Positions 40,210 through 50,745 are shown, numbered from the stretch's first letter. The stretch: 64,000 bases of DNA from Alphaproteobacteria bacterium (GCA_024742735.1 JANSXV010000001.1:744001-808000), one strand, 5' to 3'. Made by a program: numbers and translations. The notes: generated by a model not told the origin, from the sequence alone.

Positions 40210-40277
40210 CCTCCTCATAGACGCGGTTCATTTGCGCGGGAGGGTTCACGCTTGAGCCAGTGATGGCAAGCGCGGAC

Positions 40278-40991
40278 TTAATCGGGACGCAGCTTGGCGG
40301 CCCGCACCGGAAACACGCGCGCATCGCCCAGCATCCAGGCGTTGGGCCGCTGCTCGAAAACAGCCGCCCAGGCCGGATCGCACACATTCAGCCCGCCCGC
40401 ATAGGCGCCGAAGGCCGGCAGCACCAAGCGGCGGCCATCGGTGGCGAAACAGCGCTTGCGCAAGGTCCGGCCACGCACCGCGACCCGCGCGCAGGGATGC
40501 AGGTGTCCCGCGATCTCGCCCTCAGCCGGATACGGGCCAGGTTCATGGCGCAGGGTGAGCGGACCCAGTTCGATCTGCGGCGCGGTTCGTCCACCGAAGC
40601 GTGCCGGCGGTTCGGGATCGTGATTGCCTTCGATCCAGAGCCAGTCCTCGACCGAGTTCACCAAAGTTGCGAGCTGGCGGGCGTCGTCGTCATGGATGCG
40701 CCCATCCGCGCCCAGATCATGGAAGCTGTCGCCCAGGGCGACGACCCGCCGGGCGCCAAGACGCGCCATGGCGTCAGCCAGCCGGTTCAGAGTGGACCGT
40801 GTGTCATAGGGCGGCAGCATCTGGCCGCGCGCGGCGTAGGCGCTTCCCTTCTCCAGGTGAAGATCGGCGACGAGCAACGTCTCCGTCGAAACGTCGAAGG
40901 CTGCGCCGCTGATGTCAGCGAGCAGCACCGCCCCGTTCACGGTCAGGCGGGCCGGAGCGGAGAGGGAGGCGCGAGCGCTTGAGGCTGACAT
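40278..40991 (-). CDS. PdeM-like metallophosphoesterase (ligase-associated DNA damage response type)
   Basis: LLVADLHLEKGSAYAARGQMLPPYDT; ALGDSFHD; WIEGNHDP. Confidence 0.85.
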   Translation of the reverse strand: MSASSARASLSAPARLTVNGAVLLADISGAAFDVSTETLLVADLHLEKGSAYAARGQMLPPYDTRSTLNRLADAMARLGARRVVALGDSFHDLGADGRIHDDDARQLATLVNSVEDWLWIEGNHDPEPPARFGGRTAPQIELGPLTLRHEPGPYPAEGEIAGHLHPCARVAVRGRTLRKRCFATDGRRLVLPAFGAYAGGLNVCDPAWAAVFEQRPNAWMLGDARVFPVRAAKLRPD

Positions 40992-41046
40992 GCCCGCAAT
41001 CATGCAAACATATCGTGAACACGCAAGCGTGACGGCCTGTTGAAAC

Positions 41047-42153
41047 TCAGTCGGCGCGGCCGCGCTCGAAAACCCAGTTCCAGTAGCGCAGAACCGTCTG
41101 GGCCTTGTCCACCGACAGCGTATCGAAGACCAGCTGAGCCTGGCGACCGCGCGCGGCCTCCGCGCCCTCACCCGGCTTGCCCGCGATCAGCTCCAGATGG
41201 GCGCGCGACATCCCCGTCGCCTTGGCCAGAACCGCAATCGGCTCTCCGCCCATGTCGGCGAGCAAGCGCTCGGCGAGGTCGGAACGCACTCCGGCCAGCC
41301 GGGCGATTTCGGCCTGCAGCTCCAGATCTTCTCCGCGGCGTGCATACTCCTCCACCGCGCGCTCCAGCGAGCCGTAGACAGAGCGCTCGGCGGCTTCGCG
41401 ATTGCGCTGGCGGCGATCGATGTAACGCAGCGCTTCGCCGACATCGCGGTCGACTTCAGCAGCACCCGCGGCAAGGGGAAATACGTCCGCCGCCGCTTCC
41501 TGGAGAATGGCCCGGCTGACCGAGAAGCGCTCCAGAATCTGCCGGCGCAAGGGATGAGACACCGACCAGAACAGGGCGAAGGCCTGGTTCGGGCGCAGTT
41601 CGGGACGCTTGATCAGCAGCTCGGCGAGGCGATCATTCTCCCGCAGCTCACGGACGAGAAAATCTGTCGTCTGCGGCGCAAGACGCGCTCCACGATTGCG
41701 CAGCAGCACTGCAATAACGTCCGGACCGCCTGACGACGCCAGCGAGGCGGCCACCGTCTCTGAAACGTGTTCGCGGCGGGCAAGAGCCATCTGGTGGCTC
41801 GGCCCGCCCTTACGCGCGATCTCCATCATGTCGAAATCGGTCAGCGCCTGGGATCGGCGCACGATCGGTTCTGCGACCTCGAACGCATCCAGCGCCAGGC
41901 GTCGCAGCAGCCCAGCCGGCGCGTCACCCTGACCGGCCAGGCGCTCTGCGACCTTGGCGCGCAGGTCCGGCGCGGCGTTGCGCAGAAGCTCTTCCAGCAC
42001 ATCCGCCGTCATCCAGCGTTCCTGTGGGGAGACGCGGGTCTCAGGCAGGCACACGATGTCGGCCAGCCGGCGCGTCAGGCGCAGCCGCGCCCGGCCCGCC
42101 GGCGGTTCAGGGGCGGAAGCCATGAGTTGGGACGTCTGAAGATCGTCGGCCAT
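41047..42153 (-). CDS. DUF2336 domain-containing protein
   Basis: Helical-repeat protein RLADIVCLPETRVSPQERWMTADVLEELLRNAAPDLRAKVAERLA. Confidence 0.75.
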   Translation of the reverse strand: MADDLQTSQLMASAPEPPAGRARLRLTRRLADIVCLPETRVSPQERWMTADVLEELLRNAAPDLRAKVAERLAGQGDAPAGLLRRLALDAFEVAEPIVRRSQALTDFDMMEIARKGGPSHQMALARREHVSETVAASLASSGGPDVIAVLLRNRGARLAPQTTDFLVRELRENDRLAELLIKRPELRPNQAFALFWSVSHPLRRQILERFSVSRAILQEAAADVFPLAAGAAEVDRDVGEALRYIDRRQRNREAAERSVYGSLERAVEEYARRGEDLELQAEIARLAGVRSDLAERLLADMGGEPIAVLAKATGMSRAHLELIAGKPGEGAEAARGRQAQLVFDTLSVDKAQTVLRYWNWVFERGRAD

Positions 42154-42203
42154 ATCAGCCCGCTTGCAAGCAGAAGGGCCGCCAGCATCGCGCGAGGCCG
42201 TTA

Positions 42204-43613
42204 ATGAACGCCTTAATCACGGAAACAAGACCGCACGACCGCTTGTACGGACAATATTTCGACTGCGCACTGGCGCCTCGCAGATCAACCGCGTATCAAG
42301 CATCAAGGCGCGTCATAAGCGAAAGGGGCAAGACCCCGCCGGGAGGAGACTTGAAGCTGGATCAGGCTGACCGCAGGCGCCGAGCCTGGCGACTACCCCC
42401 TTTTACCGCTTACCTTCTTGCGGTGAGCGGCTGGTTCTTCGGCTTCGGACTCCAGACCACGCTCTTCCCGGGCGTCATCAACTATACGCTGCAGGCCGGC
42501 CCGGAACGGCTCGGCATGGCCCAGGCTGCGCTCACCGCGCCCATGCTTTTCCTTCTGCCGTTGGCCGGCGTGCTGGCGGAGCGCTTCGAGCGGCGCAAGA
42601 TCATGTTCCGCTTCCAGCTGCTGGCCGCCGGCGCCTCCGGTCTCCTCGCGGTGCTGCTGCTTCAGGATCAGCTCAGCTATGCGCTACTGGTCGGCTACGC
42701 CTTGCTCACCGGAACGGCGGGCGCGTTCATGATGCCGGCGCGCGACAGCGCGGTGAACCCGGTGACACGGGCGACCCAGCTCATGGGCCGGCGCGCGCTC
42801 ACGCTTCAGAAGGCCGTGATCATCGCCTCTCTCGTCCAGTTCGCCGCCCAGATCGCCGGAATGGCCGCCGGGTTTCTCGCCGGGATCCTCGGGCCCGGGC
42901 CGCTATTCGCGGCCCAGGCCGCAGGCCTGCTGATCGGCGCGGGCAGCGCGCTTCTCCTGCCGCGCCTGAACCGATCGGCGCCGACCGGCGAACCGGTCCT
43001 ACAAAGCCTGTCCGACGGCGTGCGCGCGGTCACCGGGTCCAATATTCTCGCGCCGATGACGCTGGTGATGATGGCCGTCGGCTGCCTTATCGTCGGCGGG
43101 GGGTTCTTCGTGATCGTGCCCACCCTTGTGCGCGACGCCTATGACGGCGGCTACGGGCTGCTGGCCTTTCTGCTGGTGGCCTTCTGGATGGGGGCGTTTC
43201 TGGCCAATGTGATGCTGGCGCGGGCCGGGTCGATCGAGCGGCCGGGCCGGGCGCTGATGCTGGCCCAACTGGTGACGGTGGTGTCCATGGGCCTCCTGGC
43301 GCTCCCCATGGCCTTGCCGGCGTTGTTTGTTCTGGTGTTCGCCTGGGGGCTGGGCGGCGGCGTGGCGATCTCGCTGTCGCGCGCCGTAGTTCAGGAAAAC
43401 GCGCCGCGCGACAAGGTCGCCCGGGTCATGAGCGTCTATCAGCTGGGCCTGTTTGGCGGCATGCCGGTCGGCGCCTTCTTCATGGGCTTCGTCGTCGCCG
43501 AGTTGGGCCCGCGCCTGTCCGCGCTTGTCCCGATGGCCGGGCTGTTCCTTGTGCTCGCAGCGATCGCGCTGCTGACGCCGATCCTGACCATCAGACGGCT
43601 CGATCCAGCCTGA
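42204..43613 (+). CDS. MFS transporter
   Basis: Multiple TM segments; GVLAERFERRKIMFRFQLL. Start uncertain (could be a TTG near 42351). Confidence 0.85.
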   Translation: MNALITETRPHDRLYGQYFDCALAPRRSTAYQASRRVISERGKTPPGGDLKLDQADRRRRAWRLPPFTAYLLAVSGWFFGFGLQTTLFPGVINYTLQAGPERLGMAQAALTAPMLFLLPLAGVLAERFERRKIMFRFQLLAAGASGLLAVLLLQDQLSYALLVGYALLTGTAGAFMMPARDSAVNPVTRATQLMGRRALTLQKAVIIASLVQFAAQIAGMAAGFLAGILGPGPLFAAQAAGLLIGAGSALLLPRLNRSAPTGEPVLQSLSDGVRAVTGSNILAPMTLVMMAVGCLIVGGGFFVIVPTLVRDAYDGGYGLLAFLLVAFWMGAFLANVMLARAGSIERPGRALMLAQLVTVVSMGLLALPMALPALFVLVFAWGLGGGVAISLSRAVVQENAPRDKVARVMSVYQLGLFGGMPVGAFFMGFVVAELGPRLSALVPMAGLFLVLAAIALLTPILTIRRLDPA

Positions 43614-43654
43614 ACCCGTTCCTATATGGTGCAGGAAAAGCATGGAGACCGGCC

Positions 43655-44062
43655 ATGGCTCGTCTGAGCTCATCTGAAATCAATGCCCTCCGCGAGAACC
43701 TGCCTGAGGAGGTCGACCGCATCGCCTTCTTTGAAGGCACCGAAGCGCCGGGCTGCAGTCCGCTGAATGCGGAGAAGCGCGAGGGCGTCTATGCCTGCGC
43801 GGTGTGCGGCGAGGTCCTGTTCACCAGCAAGGAAAAGTATGAAAGCGGATCGGGCTGGCCCAGCTTCTGGGCGCCGGCCCATGACCAGGCGCTTGAGACC
43901 AAGAGGGACTTCAAGCTGATCATGCCGCGCACCGAGTTCCATTGCGCCAATTGCGGCGCCCATGGCGGTCATGTCTTCCCCGACGGGCCGCAGCCGACAG
44001 GGCTTCGCTATTGCGTCAATGGCGCGGTGCTGGACTTCAAGCCTGCACAAGGCGAAAACTGA
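43655..44062 (+). CDS. msrB: peptide-methionine (R)-S-oxide reductase
   Basis: YACAVCGEVLFTSKEKYESGSGWPSFW; GLRYCVNGAVLDF. Confidence 0.95.
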   Translation: MARLSSSEINALRENLPEEVDRIAFFEGTEAPGCSPLNAEKREGVYACAVCGEVLFTSKEKYESGSGWPSFWAPAHDQALETKRDFKLIMPRTEFHCANCGAHGGHVFPDGPQPTGLRYCVNGAVLDFKPAQGEN

Positions 44063-44105
44063 GCCCCTCAATCACCCAGGGGAGTCGGCGACTGCGCCGG
44101 ACATC

Positions 44106-46433
44106 ATGCCCATGATCAAGAAGACCTTTACGCCCGCGCCGATGGTGTTCGCCCTCGGCGCGTTTCTCACATTATCCGCCTGCTCTGATCAGCCCGCCGA
44201 TCAGGCCGGCGAGCCGGACCCGACTTTGGAGACTGATACCGCCATGGCCGAAACCGCCCCGCAGGACCTGATCGCGCGCGCGCAAGGCCTTGAGGCTCCG
44301 ACCCCGGAGCAGCGCCCGCAGGAAATCACCCAGCACGGCGAAACGCGCGTCGATGAATTCGCCTGGCTGCGCGACGACGACTGGCAGACGGTGATGCGCG
44401 ATCCGTCCGTGCTGCAGGCCGACATCCGCACCCATCTCGAGGCCGAGAACGCCTATTACAACGCAGTGATGGCGCCGCTGGAGGCGCTGGAGGACCGCAT
44501 CTATTCGGAGATGCGCGGGCGCATCAAGGAAGACGACGCCTCCCCGCCGGAGCGTGACGGGCCGTGGTTCTACTACACCCGCTTCCGCGAAGGCGGACAG
44601 TATCCCGTCTTCGCCCGCCGTCCCGCCGATGAGAACGGCGAGATGAGCGGCGAGGAGCAGATCATCCTGGACGGCGACGCCGAAGCGGATGGCATCGAGT
44701 ATTTCGACCTCGGCTCGGTCGAACACTCCCCGGACCATCGCTACATGGCCTGGGCGGTCGATACCGCCGGATCGGAGTTCTACGAGATCCGCATCCGTGA
44801 TCTGCAGACCGGCGAGGATGTCGCCACCCTGACCGATGAGGGCTATGGCTCGCTGGAATGGGCCAATGATTCCCGCACGCTCTATTGGGTCTGGCGCGAC
44901 GCCAATAACCGGCCCAAGCGCGTCTATCGCCAGGCCATGGACGCCGACGAGGCCGAGCTGATCTATGAAGAGGCCGATGACGGCTTCTTCCTGGGCGTCG
45001 GCAAGACCGATGGCGACACCTGGATCGTCCTGTCCGCCAGCGACCACACCACGACCGAGATGCGCGTGTTCGACGCAAACGATCCAGCCGCCGAGCCGAT
45101 CCTCGTCTCCGAGCGCGAAAGCGGCGTGGAGTATTCCCTGACCGAGGCGGGCGGGCAGATCTTCGTGCGCACCAATCAGGACGGCGCAGTGGACTTCAAG
45201 ATCATGACCGCCCCCCTGGACGATCCGCGCCGGGAGAACTGGTCGGACCTGATCGACCATCGCCCGGGCGTCCTCGTCAACGGGCTTGTGGGCTATCAGG
45301 ACTGGCTGGTCCGAATGGAGCGGGCGAACGCCCTGCCCCGCATCATCGTGCGCAATCTCGCCGATGGCGAGGAGCACGAGATCGCGTTCGAAGAAGAGGC
45401 CTACGCCCTCGGGCTTGATGGCGGCATGGAATACGCCGTGGACATGATGCGCTTCTCCTACGAGAGCCCGTCCACGCCGGAAGAGACCTTCGACTATGAC
45501 ATGGCCTCGCGTGAGCGGACCCTGATCAAGCGTCAGGAAATCCCCTCCGGCCATGACGCCTCGGACTATGTCGTCCGCCGCCTGATGGCGCCGGCCCGCG
45601 ACGGCGAGATGATCCCGGTCACCCTGCTCTATCGCGAGGGCACGGCGCTGGACGGCTCGGCGCCGCTGATGCTGTATGGCTACGGGTCCTACGGCATCAC
45701 CATCCCGGCGGGCTTCTCGGTCTCCCGCTTCAGCCTGGTCGACCGGGGCATGATCTACGCCATCGCCCACATCCGCGGCGGCATGTCCAAGGGGTACCAG
45801 TGGTATCTGGACGGCAAGCTGAACAGCAAGACCAACACCTTCAACGACTTCGTGGACTCCGGCCGGTTCCTGGTCGAGCAGGGCTTCACGACCGAAGGAA
45901 ACATCGTCGCCATGGGCGGATCGGCCGGGGGGCTGCTGGTCGGCGCGGCCATGAACCAGGCGCCGGAGCTGTTTGCTGGCGTGATCGCAGCGGTGCCGTT
46001 TGTGGACGTGACCAACACCATGTCCGACCCGAGCCTGCCGCTCACCCCGCCGGAATGGCCTGAGTGGGGCAACCCGATCGAGGACGCCGAGGCCTATCGC
46101 TACATCATGAGCTACAGCCCGTACGACAACGTCACGGCGCAGGACTATCCCCACCTCCTGGCCACGGCCGGTCTGACCGACCCGCGCGTGACCTATTGGG
46201 AGCCGGCGAAGTGGGCCGCGCGGGTGCGCACCCGGCGGACCGATGACGGTCTGACGCTCATGCGCACGAATATGGGCGCCGGCCATGGCGGCGCATCCGG
46301 GCGTTTCGATGCGCTGAAGGAACGGGCTGAGGAATGGGCGTTCGCCCTGATGACCGTGGGCCTCGCCGATGCAGAAGCCGCGCAAGCGAGTGTTGAATCG
46401 GCAGAAGCGGGCGAAAACTCAGCCGGGAACTAA
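44106..46433 (+). CDS. ptrB: prolyl oligopeptidase family peptidase (oligopeptidase B-like)
   Basis: GNIVAMGGSAGGLLVGAAMNQAPELF; lipoprotein-like signal. Start at ATG 44106. Confidence 0.92.
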   Translation: MPMIKKTFTPAPMVFALGAFLTLSACSDQPADQAGEPDPTLETDTAMAETAPQDLIARAQGLEAPTPEQRPQEITQHGETRVDEFAWLRDDDWQTVMRDPSVLQADIRTHLEAENAYYNAVMAPLEALEDRIYSEMRGRIKEDDASPPERDGPWFYYTRFREGGQYPVFARRPADENGEMSGEEQIILDGDAEADGIEYFDLGSVEHSPDHRYMAWAVDTAGSEFYEIRIRDLQTGEDVATLTDEGYGSLEWANDSRTLYWVWRDANNRPKRVYRQAMDADEAELIYEEADDGFFLGVGKTDGDTWIVLSASDHTTTEMRVFDANDPAAEPILVSERESGVEYSLTEAGGQIFVRTNQDGAVDFKIMTAPLDDPRRENWSDLIDHRPGVLVNGLVGYQDWLVRMERANALPRIIVRNLADGEEHEIAFEEEAYALGLDGGMEYAVDMMRFSYESPSTPEETFDYDMASRERTLIKRQEIPSGHDASDYVVRRLMAPARDGEMIPVTLLYREGTALDGSAPLMLYGYGSYGITIPAGFSVSRFSLVDRGMIYAIAHIRGGMSKGYQWYLDGKLNSKTNTFNDFVDSGRFLVEQGFTTEGNIVAMGGSAGGLLVGAAMNQAPELFAGVIAAVPFVDVTNTMSDPSLPLTPPEWPEWGNPIEDAEAYRYIMSYSPYDNVTAQDYPHLLATAGLTDPRVTYWEPAKWAARVRTRRTDDGLTLMRTNMGAGHGGASGRFDALKERAEEWAFALMTVGLADAEAAQASVESAEAGENSAGN

Positions 46434-46460
46434 AGCCGGACCGGCTTGTCTGAATGCAGC

Positions 46461-46484
46461 GGCGCGGGCCAGACGGCCCGCGCC
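46461..46484 (+). terminator. hairpin terminator between convergent genes
   Basis: GGCGCGGGCCAGACGGCCCGCGCC followed by GTTTGC. Confidence 0.55.
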
Positions 46485-46492
46485 GTTTGCGT

Positions 46493-47161
46493 TCAGTCCT
46501 CCAGCCGGAAGGCGAGCGTGGTGGTCACGCCGCGGCGCACCACTGCATTGGGATCCTGGCCCCTGGCCGCCGAATGCCGCCAGCCCGACACCGCCTCGAG
46601 ACTTGCACGCTCGAATCCGCTGGAGTCACAGGACACCACGGAGAGGTTCGCCGTACGGCCCGACGCCAGGATGTCGTACCGGACGGTGCAATCGCCCTGG
46701 ACGCCGCGCGAGGCTTCGCGCGAGGGATAGATCGGCTCGACGCGGGTCGCCAGCGGCGGCGGCGCCAGCACGAAGTCTGCAGTCCCGTCCATCACCACTT
46801 GGTCGTCGATTACAGGCGGCTGCACAGTATAGCCAGTCTCTACAGGCCGGGCCTCGCGTTCAGTGGTGATGACCGGCCGTGGCGGCGGGGCGACGACCGG
46901 GTCAAGGGTCGGCCGGCGCTGATCCCTGACGGCGTCGCGCTCGGGCACCTCAAAGGAGATCGTGATCGTCGGCGCCTCATCGACCTCGGCGGCGGGGGCA
47001 GAATCACTGGCGATCAGCGCCTGCATCACCATGAACAGGCTGAATGTGATCGCGCCCGCGAGGCCGAGCGCGGCGACAAGGCGCAGCCCCGCACCCAGGG
47101 TGCGGGCGAGTCCGGAGGCGGCGCCCGAAGGCGCTGAAAGCATGAAAACAGCGGTGGTCAT
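46493..47161 (-). CDS. energy transducer TonB family protein
   Basis: Single N-terminal TM; TonB C-terminal RVEPIYPSREASRGVQGDCTVRYDILASG. Confidence 0.88.
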   Translation of the reverse strand: MTTAVFMLSAPSGAASGLARTLGAGLRLVAALGLAGAITFSLFMVMQALIASDSAPAAEVDEAPTITISFEVPERDAVRDQRRPTLDPVVAPPPRPVITTEREARPVETGYTVQPPVIDDQVVMDGTADFVLAPPPLATRVEPIYPSREASRGVQGDCTVRYDILASGRTANLSVVSCDSSGFERASLEAVSGWRHSAARGQDPNAVVRRGVTTTLAFRLED

Positions 47162-47251
47162 GGCGCAATCTCCCTTGCCGGCGCGGGAGCCGGCTGGAGA
47201 TAGACTCCCGCCAAGATCGAAATCCTAACACATACTCCCGGCAGGCGCGAG

Positions 47252-47503
47252 CTATTGCTCGATCACGCCGGCCCGCACCTCTTCGCAAAAGGGCGAGTCC
47301 AGGTCCGGAGGGCCTGTACGCTGCGGCTGGAACGGGGGCTGAGACTGGCTCGGCGCCGCCTCCGGCTCAGCGATCTGCTCGCCGTAAGCGTTGAAATACG
47401 GTGCGCAGCGCTCCGGGAAGGCGTTGTCAGGGATCGCGATCCTCGCTTCGGGATCAAGTCCCTCGGTCAGGATGAGGATGCGCCGCTCCGCTTCCAGTGT
47501 GAG
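47252..47503 (-). pseudogene. remnant paralogue of the C-terminus of the adjacent TPR protein gene
   Basis: Minus-strand LTLEAERRILILTEGLDPEARIAIPDNAFPERCAPYFNAYGEQIAEPEAAP... aligns with LTLEAERRILVLTGEVDEDGRVRISEDAFPERCARYFNRFGEQIREANMTD of 47626-49221; no start or N-terminal region. Confidence 0.75.
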
Positions 47504-47564
47504 GGGAATTCAAGCCACAGTGCGCGGTAAGCGGGCCATGTCAGCACGAACCTTCACCATGCAG

Positions 47565-47592
47565 AAACCCCGCCACCAGAGGTGACGGGGTT
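47565..47592 (-). terminator. intrinsic terminator of the TPR/TonB/ExbBD cluster
   Basis: AACCCCGTCACCTCTGGTGGCGGGGTTT on the minus strand. Confidence 0.7.
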
Positions 47593-47625
47593 CTGAATTC
47601 CAGGCAAGGCTTGTGACTGATAGGT

Positions 47626-49221
47626 CTACCCGCCAGCCTGTTGCTGGGCGGCCTGCTCGGCGCGGCGCTGCTGGGCCGCCTCGAACTCGGCGTCGGTCAT
47701 GTTCGCTTCGCGGATCTGCTCGCCGAAGCGGTTGAAGTAGCGCGCACAGCGCTCCGGGAACGCGTCTTCCGAGATGCGCACGCGGCCGTCTTCATCGACT
47801 TCACCGGTCAGGACCAGGATGCGCCGCTCGGCTTCAAGCGTGAGACGGCACTCATCGATGGTGACCTGGATGCGCTGGATGCGGCGGCGCTCCTCACCCT
47901 CGATCTGGGCGTTGATGAAGCGGATCCACCCGTTTGCGGAGGTTCGGCTGCCGGAGAAGCGCGCGGCCTGGCGGAAGGCTTCAAGCGCCTCATTCACCTT
48001 GCCGGCGTCGGCGGTCACGCTGTCCACCTGCTCAAAGCGCACGTTACCCAGCAGCTCCCAGGCGGCGCCCGTATTGGACAACCCGCCGCGGGACAGGGCG
48101 GTCTCGAGCGCGGCTTCGGCCTGGACCGGCTGGTTCAGCTGGAAGTGGGCCTCAGCGAGACGCAGGGCTGTTTCGCCATCGCCCATGAGCTCCGACAGAC
48201 GCTCCAGAACCGGAATCGCCCGATCAAATTCGGCGGCCTGCCGCCACATGTTGGCGAGGGTCTCCAGATTGTCTTGCGTGGTCTGGATCCGGCCCGCATT
48301 CATCTCGCGCTCAAGGATCGTGGCGCCGCGATAGGGATTTTCGTAGTAGCTGTAATACTGCACCAGGCGGATCAGCTCGTTCTCTTCCTGGAACAGGCCG
48401 TTGAGATACATCAGCTTGTTGGCCTCGAACGCATCTTCCTCCCGGCCAAGACGGGCGAACAATGCGACGAGGTTCTGCCAGCCGCGGCGCGTGCCCGGAT
48501 AATCCTGCAGAGAGTCGCGCACCACACGCAGCTCATCCTGGGGACGATCGAGCTGCTGATAGAAGAACTGCATCAGCGCGTACTCGGACTCGCTCTTGTC
48601 CGACTCCAAACGGTAGAAGCGCTCGGCATAGGGCAGACCCGCGCGGATCAGGCGCATGGTCTCGGATTCGTTATCGGTTGCCTGGGACGCCTGGATGTAA
48701 ACCTGCGCCAGGGTCTTTGACAGACGCGCGTTAAGCTCGGCCCCCGCATCGACCGCAAGCTCGAACTGACGAATGGCTTCGGAGTAGTTCTCCTGGACCA
48801 TGTAGAGCTGGCCGAGATTGGTCCGGAATGCGATTATCTGATCGGTAACGAGGGCGCCGGTATCGATGGCGGCCCGGAAGTCGCTGATGGCGCCCTGATA
48901 GTTATCGACTTGGAAATAAGCGTTGCCGCGCAGCTGATAGACGACGCTGCTTTCGTACGGAGTCATCTCGGTCGCCAGAAGGCGGGTCCCGATGCGGATC
49001 ACCTCCTGAAAATTCTCAGCCATGAGGGCATCCTGCATCAGGATGACCTGCTCACCGACGCGTGTCGTTAGAACGCGGCCTTCCGCGCTCTGTTCGTCGT
49101 TATTGTTCCGCCGCTGCGCGTCAGCAGGAGCGGCAAGGCTGAACGCGATGGCGGCGGCCACGAACAGCGCACCGACATTGCGGATCAGGGATCGGGGGTC
49201 GAGGAACTCGGACCGGGTCAT
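47626..49221 (-). CDS. TPR-repeat secreted protein (TonB-system associated)
   Basis: Signal-like N-terminus and multiple TPR motifs; directly follows the tonB/exbD genes. Confidence 0.85.
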   Translation of the reverse strand: MTRSEFLDPRSLIRNVGALFVAAAIAFSLAAPADAQRRNNNDEQSAEGRVLTTRVGEQVILMQDALMAENFQEVIRIGTRLLATEMTPYESSVVYQLRGNAYFQVDNYQGAISDFRAAIDTGALVTDQIIAFRTNLGQLYMVQENYSEAIRQFELAVDAGAELNARLSKTLAQVYIQASQATDNESETMRLIRAGLPYAERFYRLESDKSESEYALMQFFYQQLDRPQDELRVVRDSLQDYPGTRRGWQNLVALFARLGREEDAFEANKLMYLNGLFQEENELIRLVQYYSYYENPYRGATILEREMNAGRIQTTQDNLETLANMWRQAAEFDRAIPVLERLSELMGDGETALRLAEAHFQLNQPVQAEAALETALSRGGLSNTGAAWELLGNVRFEQVDSVTADAGKVNEALEAFRQAARFSGSRTSANGWIRFINAQIEGEERRRIQRIQVTIDECRLTLEAERRILVLTGEVDEDGRVRISEDAFPERCARYFNRFGEQIREANMTDAEFEAAQQRRAEQAAQQQAGG

Positions 49222-49279
49222 GTCAATCTCCGTCCGCGCCGCGCCGCAGGATCTCGGTCCTGCGGCGCTTCAGGCGCGC

Positions 49280-49897
49280 TTAGTCATCAAGTTGATAGTC
49301 AAGGCGGGTCACAACGCCGCGACGCCAGACGGCTGTGCCGTCCTGAACCTTCGGCTCGTAACGCCAGCGCTCAACGGCTCGGATAGTCGAGCGTTCAAAC
49401 ATGGAGTCGCAGGTCGTGGCCTGGATGTTGGTCGGCGTGCCGTCAGGCGTCACGTCGAACATCACCGTACAGCTGCCTTCGGTTCCCCGCTCAGCCGCCC
49501 GCGGAGGATATTGCGGGGGAATTCGAACCATCGGCTGGGCGTCGCGGTCTGACACGTCGAAGCTGACATTGTCGCCGGACATTTCCGGGGTTTCGAACTC
49601 GGGGAGTTCGCCGCCGACCGTGGACATGTCCTCGTTCGGCTGCTCGGCCCGCTGGCGCTCGATCTGCGGCGGCGGGGGCGGCGGATCGACCCGCTCCACA
49701 TCGTCGAGATTCACCTCACGCTGGCGAATATCGACATCGTCTACTTCTTCCGAGATCGCAATGCGCAGCTCTTCACCAGCCTCCTCAAGGGGAACCTGAT
49801 CCTCGAAGATCAGGATGATCATGAGCTGGAACAGCAGGAAAGTGATCGCACCGGCGATCGGAACCCCGATCAGGAGACGAATAATGCTGGCCATCAT
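49280..49897 (-). CDS. tonB: energy transducer TonB
   Basis: N-terminal TM, Pro-rich linker DPPPPPPQIERQ, C-terminal PQYPPRAAERGTEGSCTVMFDVTPDGTPTNIQ. Confidence 0.92.
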   Translation of the reverse strand: MMASIIRLLIGVPIAGAITFLLFQLMIILIFEDQVPLEEAGEELRIAISEEVDDVDIRQREVNLDDVERVDPPPPPPQIERQRAEQPNEDMSTVGGELPEFETPEMSGDNVSFDVSDRDAQPMVRIPPQYPPRAAERGTEGSCTVMFDVTPDGTPTNIQATTCDSMFERSTIRAVERWRYEPKVQDGTAVWRRGVVTRLDYQLDD

Positions 49898-49903
49898 GCT
49901 CTC

Positions 49904-50311
49904 CTAGTTATCTTCGGTCGAGATGTAGATGTTCTCGATCTCGAGATCCTGAAGCACTTCCTGCACGTCAAGAACGGTGCCGGCGGGCGCCTCGTCATCG
50001 CCCTGGATCATGGCGTCCGCCCGAGGGTTCTGGGCGAGCAGCTGTTCCAGGACGTTGCGGATCTGGCTGAGCTCATAGGCCCGGCCATCGATATAGATCT
50101 CATCGTCAGCAGAAACGGCGACCAGGATGGTCGGGCGAACCCGCTCCTGGGTCTGGGCCTCGGGACGGAGCGGGTCGATGCCCGGCTCCTTCACGAAGAC
50201 CGCCGTCACGATGAAGAAGATCAGAAGGATGAACACCACGTCGAGCATGGGAGTCATGTCCAGCTCGACCTCTGCATCATCCTGCAGAACACGGCTTTGG
50301 CGGCGTGCCAT
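49904..50311 (-). CDS. exbD: ExbD/TolR biopolymer transporter
   Basis: ELDMTPMLDVVFILLIFFIVTAVF. Confidence 0.95.
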   Translation of the reverse strand: MARRQSRVLQDDAEVELDMTPMLDVVFILLIFFIVTAVFVKEPGIDPLRPEAQTQERVRPTILVAVSADDEIYIDGRAYELSQIRNVLEQLLAQNPRADAMIQGDDEAPAGTVLDVQEVLQDLEIENIYISTEDN

Positions 50312-50328
50312 TGGTTACTCCTCCCGAC

Positions 50329-50742
50329 CTATTGTTCGTCTTCGCGGCGGTTGAACGACACCGGGATCGAGTTGGCGCGCAGCTCATCGATCAGATAGAT
50401 CAGCGTGCCGTGCTCGGCCTCGTCGGCAACCTCGATCAGGACGGCCGAATTCGGCTGCTCTGCGCGAATACGCGATACGGCGGCCAGCACCCGAAGCTCA
50501 CTGGTCTGCTCCTGATTCACGAACACACGATTTGAATCGTCGATCTGAACGAAGATGACTGTGTTGTTCGGCGGATTCTCCTCATTCTGGTTCGGAGGCG
50601 GGGGAACTATGTCGATCCCCTGCTCCTGCAGGAATGTGGCCGTCACGATGAAGAAGATCAGCAGGATGAACACGATATCCAGCATCGGCGTCATGTTGAC
50701 GTCGGCCTGATCGTTCCCCCTTTGCGATGCTCGTCTGCGCAT
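50329..50742 (-). CDS. exbD: ExbD/TolR biopolymer transporter (second copy)
   Basis: DVNMTPMLDIVFILLIFFIVTATF. Confidence 0.95.
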   Translation of the reverse strand: MRRRASQRGNDQADVNMTPMLDIVFILLIFFIVTATFLQEQGIDIVPPPPNQNEENPPNNTVIFVQIDDSNRVFVNQEQTSELRVLAAVSRIRAEQPNSAVLIEVADEAEHGTLIYLIDELRANSIPVSFNRREDEQ

Positions 50743-50745
50743 GAC

